Assembly: GCF_014898055.3 (NCBI RefSeq)
Contig: NW_023601212.1
Coordinates: 35,390,329 to 35,454,328, forward strand
Reading direction: 5' to 3'
Length of the DNA stretch: 64,000 bases
Source of the DNA: Talpa occidentalis
Lineage: Eukaryota; Chordata; Mammalia; Eulipotyphla; Talpidae
How positions within the stretch are numbered: position 1 is the first letter of the stretch; each line of letters starts with the position of its first letter. The notes below the pieces were generated by a model that did no database searches, was not told the DNA's origin, and saw nothing but the letters and a program-made list of their open reading frames with translations. Positions 58,613 to 64,000 of this stretch are shown here, in pieces. Made by a program: the position numbers and the translations under genes.

Positions 58613-59080
58613 ATGAGTAAGTCACAGCAGTGTCTATGGACAGAAGTATGTGATGGGGCAGTGAGGTTGGGAGGGGAGTGCTGAGTTTCACTTGGGCAAG
58701 GGTGTCCAGGTCCCTGAGTAATGAGCAGGGACACTAGAGGAGGCTGCCAGCACATGGCGCCTGCCCGCAGTTCTCCTGAGTTCCGGGGCCCACCCGGGTC
58801 AGCCAACACAGAGTGAGAGGCGGCTCTGAGATGATGACAGTGATTGTCAGGTGTTCCTCCCCTTTGCCTCAGCAGAGCACCATGTAGACATGGGATTATG
58901 AGCTTTCCTTTCAGTGAGTGTGCACCTCCCCATGGACAGTGATTTCACAGCCTTCACTGTTCTAGTGCACAATTTCATTTTTGTTTGCTTCATTTCCTTT
59001 CCCTCTAGGGAGCCAGGAGTTCTGTCGTGCTGTTCCTGCTTTTGGAAATGTGTCTGCAGGAGAGCTTCCCTCAAACATTC

Positions 59081-59086
59081 AATAAA
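59081..59086 (+). terminator. polyadenylation signal of CASP1-like B
   Basis: AATAAA about 470 bases after the stop, at the same place as in A. Confidence 0.65.
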
Positions 59087-59099
59087 CAGAAAATAAAAA

Positions 59100-60294
59100 T
59101 GCAAGATTGTCATGGTTTTCTCTTACGATCCTAAGAAGAAAGGAGGTGAAGTTGAAGTGGGCAATGGATTTGGTGTCCTTAGTTACTATCCATAAATGCT
59201 CAACTGGATGACAGCACCATCTTCCTTTCCAGAAACCTTTTTCAGGGCTCTCTGCTTCAGGAATACAGATGCAAATTGCAACAGGCACCTGAATTCTAAC
59301 GATTTGGATTTAGTAGAGAAGGTGCAGATAATGTAATGAGTGATTTATCCAAAGTCCCAGAGTCCACATAACAGAAATGATGTGTTTCTATCCTTCCTAA
59401 GACATTTCAGGGAAACAAAATAGTTTTGACTTCATGCCAGGCAACTATTTGTTACAGCATTGTGGGCAGGACATTACAGTCAGCAAACCTGAAACAATTA
59501 GCATGTGATGCCTCTGAATGTCAGGGCAGGTTGCATGAAGATCAGGTCCCTGTGTGCATCAGTATGCCTAGTTTGTGGGGAAACCCCGAGTTGTGGGGAG
59601 AAGACCAGGGTGAGGCCAGAGGTGTGGGGGTTAAAGAATTCATAAGAGGCAGACTGAGAAAAAGAACAGGTGAATCGCTTGAAATACACTGATAAAAGAA
59701 GAAGCTGGTGAGAACAGAGAAATCTGCATGCCAAGGAGGATTTGAGGCTCTCTTTTATACTGTTTTCAGAGACTTTCTAACTTGGGGACCCAGTTTGCTG
59801 CTGGCATGTCTGGTCTCAGGCTCTGGCCCTAAACACAGGAACATGTCTGGCCTGTGCTTCTGTCCCAAGGCATCCTTATTCATTCCCTTGTGTATCCCAC
59901 CCTCCCAAACCTGCCTGCTGGGTCAGGAGTCGGGGCTTAGTTGTTAACCTTATTCAGTTGTACCCAGACAGCCAGCACTTGCAAGTTAGAAGAGGAACCA
60001 CTGGGAGAACAGGCTCAGCAGACCTTTCTAATCATAACCCATTAAAAGTGAAAGTGAATCCCTGACTTTGTGAAACCTCCAGAGGTGAACCTGTCACAGG
60101 TCTCTTTTAGTCTTTGTCTACTAACCTGCACAAACCTCTTGTGCACAATTGTGCATTCATTCTACTATCACCTGAGACTGCATCTATGATTAGTCACTGC
60201 TCAGTGGATATCAGTGCAGGGAACTCCCCCTCAGTGTTAATAGTGTTAATTAAATATGAGGTGGGGCAGAGGCAGTAAAAGAAAAGCAGGAGGG
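59100..60294. other. 3' flank of copy B, paralogous to A
   Basis: Collinear with A 14,060-15,190. No gene found. Contains the same old SINE remnant (about 59,625-59,735). Confidence 0.6.
59625..59735 (-). mobile_element. old SINE fragment (partner of 14,575-14,690)
   Basis: AAGAATTCATAAGAGGCAGA and AAAGAACAGGTGAATC resemble the minus-strand SINE body. Confidence 0.45.
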
Positions 60295-60563
60295 GGGCCT
60301 CCCCTGTGGCACAGAGGGATGAGCACAGCGCTGTGAAGCTATACGCTGCCTCTGCAGTGTGGGTTCAATTCCCGGCTGGCCAGGGAGATTTCCACATGGC
60401 AAGGCAGACCTCTACTTTTGTGCCTGCTGTTCCCCTAAGCAGTGCTTTTGGTCCATCTCCCTGTTCTGCTCTCCACTCTGTTTCTGGTGAATCCTCTCAC
60501 CCTCCCGTGCCTCTGGCCTGTACCCCAGCTATTGCATAAATGAAAAATAAATCTTAAAAAAAA
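60295..60563 (+). mobile_element. tRNA-derived SINE
   Basis: GGGGCCTCCCCTGTGGCACAG head, AAATAAATCTT tail. GCAGGAGGGG is repeated on both sides. A lacks it (about 15,560). Confidence 0.92.
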
Positions 60564-61218
60564 AGGCAGGAGGGGAGTGGCCTTGATGTGTCCAGAACTT
60601 ATATGAACAGGGTGAGATGACACTGAGATGTCAGGGGACAGGGAGGGGAAGCATCCTCCCACCAAAGCTCAGTTCGTACAGTAACAAGTTATGTGGGTGA
60701 TTCTCATCTCCTTGTCTGGAACTGAACACACCCGTCAGTGTTCACTGTCCCTGATTTGCATTTCTAAGCAAGCAGATGTAGAAACAGTCAGGTGAAGGAC
60801 GATGGAGAGAGGGGTGTGAGGGCACTAACAAGTGAAAGGAGGCCAAGGTGCCAAAGTACAGGAGCGTGGATTGTCATTTCCACTTGCATTTCACAAAGGA
60901 AGAAAAGTTTCACCACACAGTACAGAACAGTCCATTTCCTGTACATGGGGGTTACCTGAAATTGAGTCAGCGGTTTTCTAACCAGTTTTCTATGCTTGGA
61001 CTAGATGCTCCACCCCCTGAACAAAGGAAAGTTCTAGTCACTTTCATTTTAAAGTCAGTGGCTTTCTTCTAGCAGGAAGCACTGAGGATGTTATCCATAA
61101 CCCATGAGTAGGGGTTCCTATCTGTTCAGGGTTCAAGGACTTGGGTGTTAGGTCTGGAATAGGCAGAAATAAGGAAAGGGGAGATGAGGTGATAGTGAAG
61201 TTGCTGGTGGTTTTCTTT

Positions 61219-61251
<33 letters not shown>
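61219..61251. repeat. (TG)n microsatellite
   Basis: Tandem TG. The A copy has (GTTT)n at the same position (16,202-16,226). Confidence 0.92.
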
Positions 61252-61253
<2 letters not shown>

Positions 61254-62396
61254 AGAGAGTGGACTCCTTGGCTTAACTCTGGGAAAATTTCACCAGAGCA
61301 CCCAGTTCAGCAACATTGGAAAATGTTCTAGGCGAGTTTCTTCACAAGACTTAGATGTTAGTTATCGAAAGGGGAGGTTTATTACAAAAATGGAGAGAAG
61401 GAAAAAGGACATTTGTAGACAGAAGTGAGCAGGAAGACTGCCCTGTGGAGGGGGCAGCCTCAGGTTTTATGCTCTTCATTTGGTGGGGAGGGGCTTATCT
61501 CTGTGGGGTGCTTTGCATTTGTTGAATTTGAATAGCTATGCAGTATTTGAAAAGGACCTGAGATTCTACATTGGCCCTCAATCCCCACACCCTCACAGCC
61601 TCTCTGAGCTCCTGACACCCTCTACAGAAGTCTGAGCAGTGCTTGGGTCTGGGCCTCCTGACCTAAACATTGGAGCATCAGGATTGTCAGTGCCAATAGC
61701 TGGGTCCATGGCTCTGGGAATCCCTTCTACCCCCAGCTCCTGTGTGAGTCAGATTCTGGTTTGGTGATGCCTCCTTGTCAAGTTTTCTCCTCTTTTCCTG
61801 CACTATTAGCATGAGAGCAGAAGACCCTGCCCTTACTGCTGCTGAGGGAGAGCAGGGGCTCCAGGTATGTCTGAGTCAGGAAAAGTTAATTCCTTCATTT
61901 CAGCTTCTGGAATGAAAGGGAGAGTAAACACAAATAGTTTAAGTTGTTTGTGTCAGAGACAAACCTGGTAGTTTCTAAATGCATTCTGAAAACTTCTCTG
62001 CTTCTTCTTGTGTCCAAATTATTCATCAGGGCCCTAAACATTGCTCCTACTATCAGACAAAGGAGGCTACAAATCTGCCCAAGTCTTATCTCTGTCCCTG
62101 AAACACTTTTATTCTCTTAATAACCCTTCATCAAGTAATATGTAAAAATGTCTGGTGATTTAAGATGGGGTGGAAGGGTCTGGATTCTGAACCCCTGAAT
62201 TTGAATTTGCTCCCCTACTTACTATTCATACTCTATACTATACACAGAATTGGGGTCAATTACTTTACCTCTCTATTTCTATTTCTATGTAATGCAAATA
62301 TTAATAGACTTGTTATATGGAGTTATTTCTTCAGCTGAAGCACCATTGGTGTACATTGAGAGTATTTAGGAAGTATTGGGTCCTGTCCTTCAGGTG

Positions 62397-62905
62397 TAGT
62401 TGTCATAGCATACCCCATACCAAAGTACCCCTAGTCCAAAACAAAGTCCGTTGGAACAGGGCAACCCCAATGTGAAATGGCTTGGCCTGAGTGTGGGTCC
62501 CCACCTGAGTGATTAAAGGGACTTGTAAAGAGACTCAACTGCAGGCACAACGAAAAAGCTTAATAAAGGGCTTATTTACAAAAAGGGGAAATGAGGAGAG
62601 GAATAAGCCTGGGAGAAAGGGAGACATATACATTGCTGAATGAGCCCTACCAGTTCAGCTGAACTGGGTACCAAGAGCATGCTGAAGGTCACTAAAAATC
62701 AACAACCCCCCTCGCCCACATGTCTCTGGTTATATCCTAAGCCTGGCTACTTAACTTCACCCTTAGTTCCCAACAATCCTCCCTTTTGTGGTGATCACTT
62801 TATGGGATTTGCAGTTCCTGGTGCCTTTGATCTCTGGCCTATGGTAGGGGTGGAGTCCACAAAACTGAGTTTGTGGCGTTTCTTCAGAACATCCTCTGCC
62901 CCCCA
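62397..62905 (-). mobile_element. endogenous retrovirus LTR, antisense, second copy
   Basis: Same family as 28,993-29,460: GGGCAACCCC, TGTGGGTCC-CACC, GCTTAATAAAGGGCTTATTT, and TAGTTCCCAACA on the plus strand. It starts where the A/B homology stops (about 62,390). Borders are approximate. Confidence 0.65.
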
Positions 62906-63257
62906 ATATTGAAAATTGATATAAAGCATTTGGCACCAATGGGAGCTCCATTAATATTAACTATTATTATTGAAGCTGTGTTATGGTTAACTACAAAATT
63001 ATGGCAAAAGGACAGAATTTGAACCCTAGTATGTGAAATTGTTTTATTTAAATGATCTATAAAATAAGGAAAATATTAACTATCTCAGTGGATATTAGTG
63101 AAGGTCCAGCATACAAATATTTGTAAAGTATGCAGTACAGAGATTTATAAATGATAAAGATATAATTTATATATCCTTATATATATAGTTGTTCTTAATC
63201 ATGTTAAGTGCACAAGAAATGTTAACAATCATTAGGTGACTGGTATTAGATCACTTT
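62906..63257. other. AT-rich spacer
   Basis: Nothing recognised. Confidence 0.5.
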
Positions 63258-63541
63258 TACTTATTTATTTATTTTTATTTATTTTATTTATTTTTCCATA
63301 CAAGAACAGGGTCTAGGCCAGATTGCTGCAAGTGAGTGGATTTACCAGAAATAAAGTGGGGAGTAGAATAGGTAGATCTATGAGATACACTGCTAAGGGG
63401 AGCAGCAGCCAAGACAGGAGAGGTCCACAGGACCATGTGGGTCAGCTCCCTTGCTGGGAATCAAACTCATGACTCATGCCACAGTGGCTGGAAATAGCCT
63501 GACAGTGCTGAAACTCATCTCCAGCAACACCAGGGAGGACC
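63258..63541 (-). mobile_element. tRNA-derived SINE, older copy
   Basis: Tail TTTATTTATTTATTTTTATT at left. The body GGGGAGTAGAATAGGTAGAT is diverged; head remnant CACCAGGGAGGACC on plus at right. Confidence 0.82.
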
Positions 63542-64000
63542 TGGATCATTAATTAATCATGATTTATAAATTTCCATGTTTCTCATAATAATTGTTCAAA
63601 ACACTTATTGATAGAATATTCAAGATAACATGGACAATGAGGCAGATGCTTCTGAGCCAAGTTTTTGTTTCAAGTCTTGCCCCATTTTCTTTAGAAAGTA
63701 TCTTTATGTGTCTAAGCTATCTTCACATCGAGATAGACAGGAAAACTATATTAATAGATTGAGTTTAGAATCAATGAAGCATCTTGCCTTCTCATATACT
63801 ACAAATCATATCTATGGGGTTAAAATAAAAGTATTACTTTGATTTCTACATTGACCTAAATACTGGAAATTATGCCAGGCCATAATAAGTTATCCTGGCA
63901 TCAAACCATATAGAAAGGTGATTTTTAGTTCTGAATTTTCAGATTATTTCAATTCTAAATTTTGATCGAGATAAGAACTTAAAGGATAAGGGCTTTGGAT
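63542..64000. other. right end of window
   Basis: No gene or repeat recognised. The open frame at 63630-63842 has no similarity I know. Confidence 0.45.

Overview
The window is nuclear DNA from a placental mammal. It has intron-split genes with GT/AG borders, several LINE-1 (L1) elements, and more than 30 copies of one tRNA-derived SINE with (AAAT)n-type tails. The deduced caspase-1 CARD reads like a laurasiatherian sequence. A bat is possible, but I cannot prove the species from the sequence alone.

The backbone is a head-to-tail array of inflammatory caspase genes (CASP1/4/5/11/12 type), all on the + strand. Unit A (about 0.3-17.4 kb) is CASP1-like. Unit C (about 22.6-31.5 kb) is CASP4/5/11-like. 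Unit B (about 39.0-62.4 kb) is a second CASP1-like copy. A and B are paralogous over introns, exons and about 3 kb of 3' flank, so they come from a segmental duplication. All three copies are damaged, each in its own way. A has no CARD exon in place and has lost one splice donor (GT to TT), but its five exons from the p20 start to the stop keep an open frame and the catalytic residues. B has the first exon and CARD exon, with an early TGA, a changed acceptor, two frameshifting deletions, QACHG at the active site and a lost donor. C has a lost acceptor, a frameshift, QTCRG at the active site and a TGA in its last exon. No copy seen here is an obviously working inflammatory caspase.

Later insertions fill the introns and spacers. 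At 0.5-5.6 kb there is a 5'-truncated L1 (+) in A, with the empty site preserved in B. At 42.1-44.7 kb there is a TMEM41B retrocopy with a long open frame in B; a different retro-inserted sequence sits at the same nick in A (6.7-7.0 kb). At 50.4-56.5 kb there is a near full-length antisense L1 with a tandem-monomer 5' UTR in B; A has two SINEs at that same target. Older L1 pieces lie at 29.9-34.5 kb and 41.4-41.8 kb. Two antisense LTRs of one family lie at 29.0-29.5 and 62.4-62.9 kb.

If any caspase product is made, it would belong to inflammasome and pyroptosis signalling (CASP1: CARD recruitment, IL-1beta and gasdermin D cleavage; CASP4/11: LPS sensing). The sequence suggests instead a cluster that expanded by duplication and then decayed. 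TMEM41B is a separate passenger that arrived by L1-driven retroposition.
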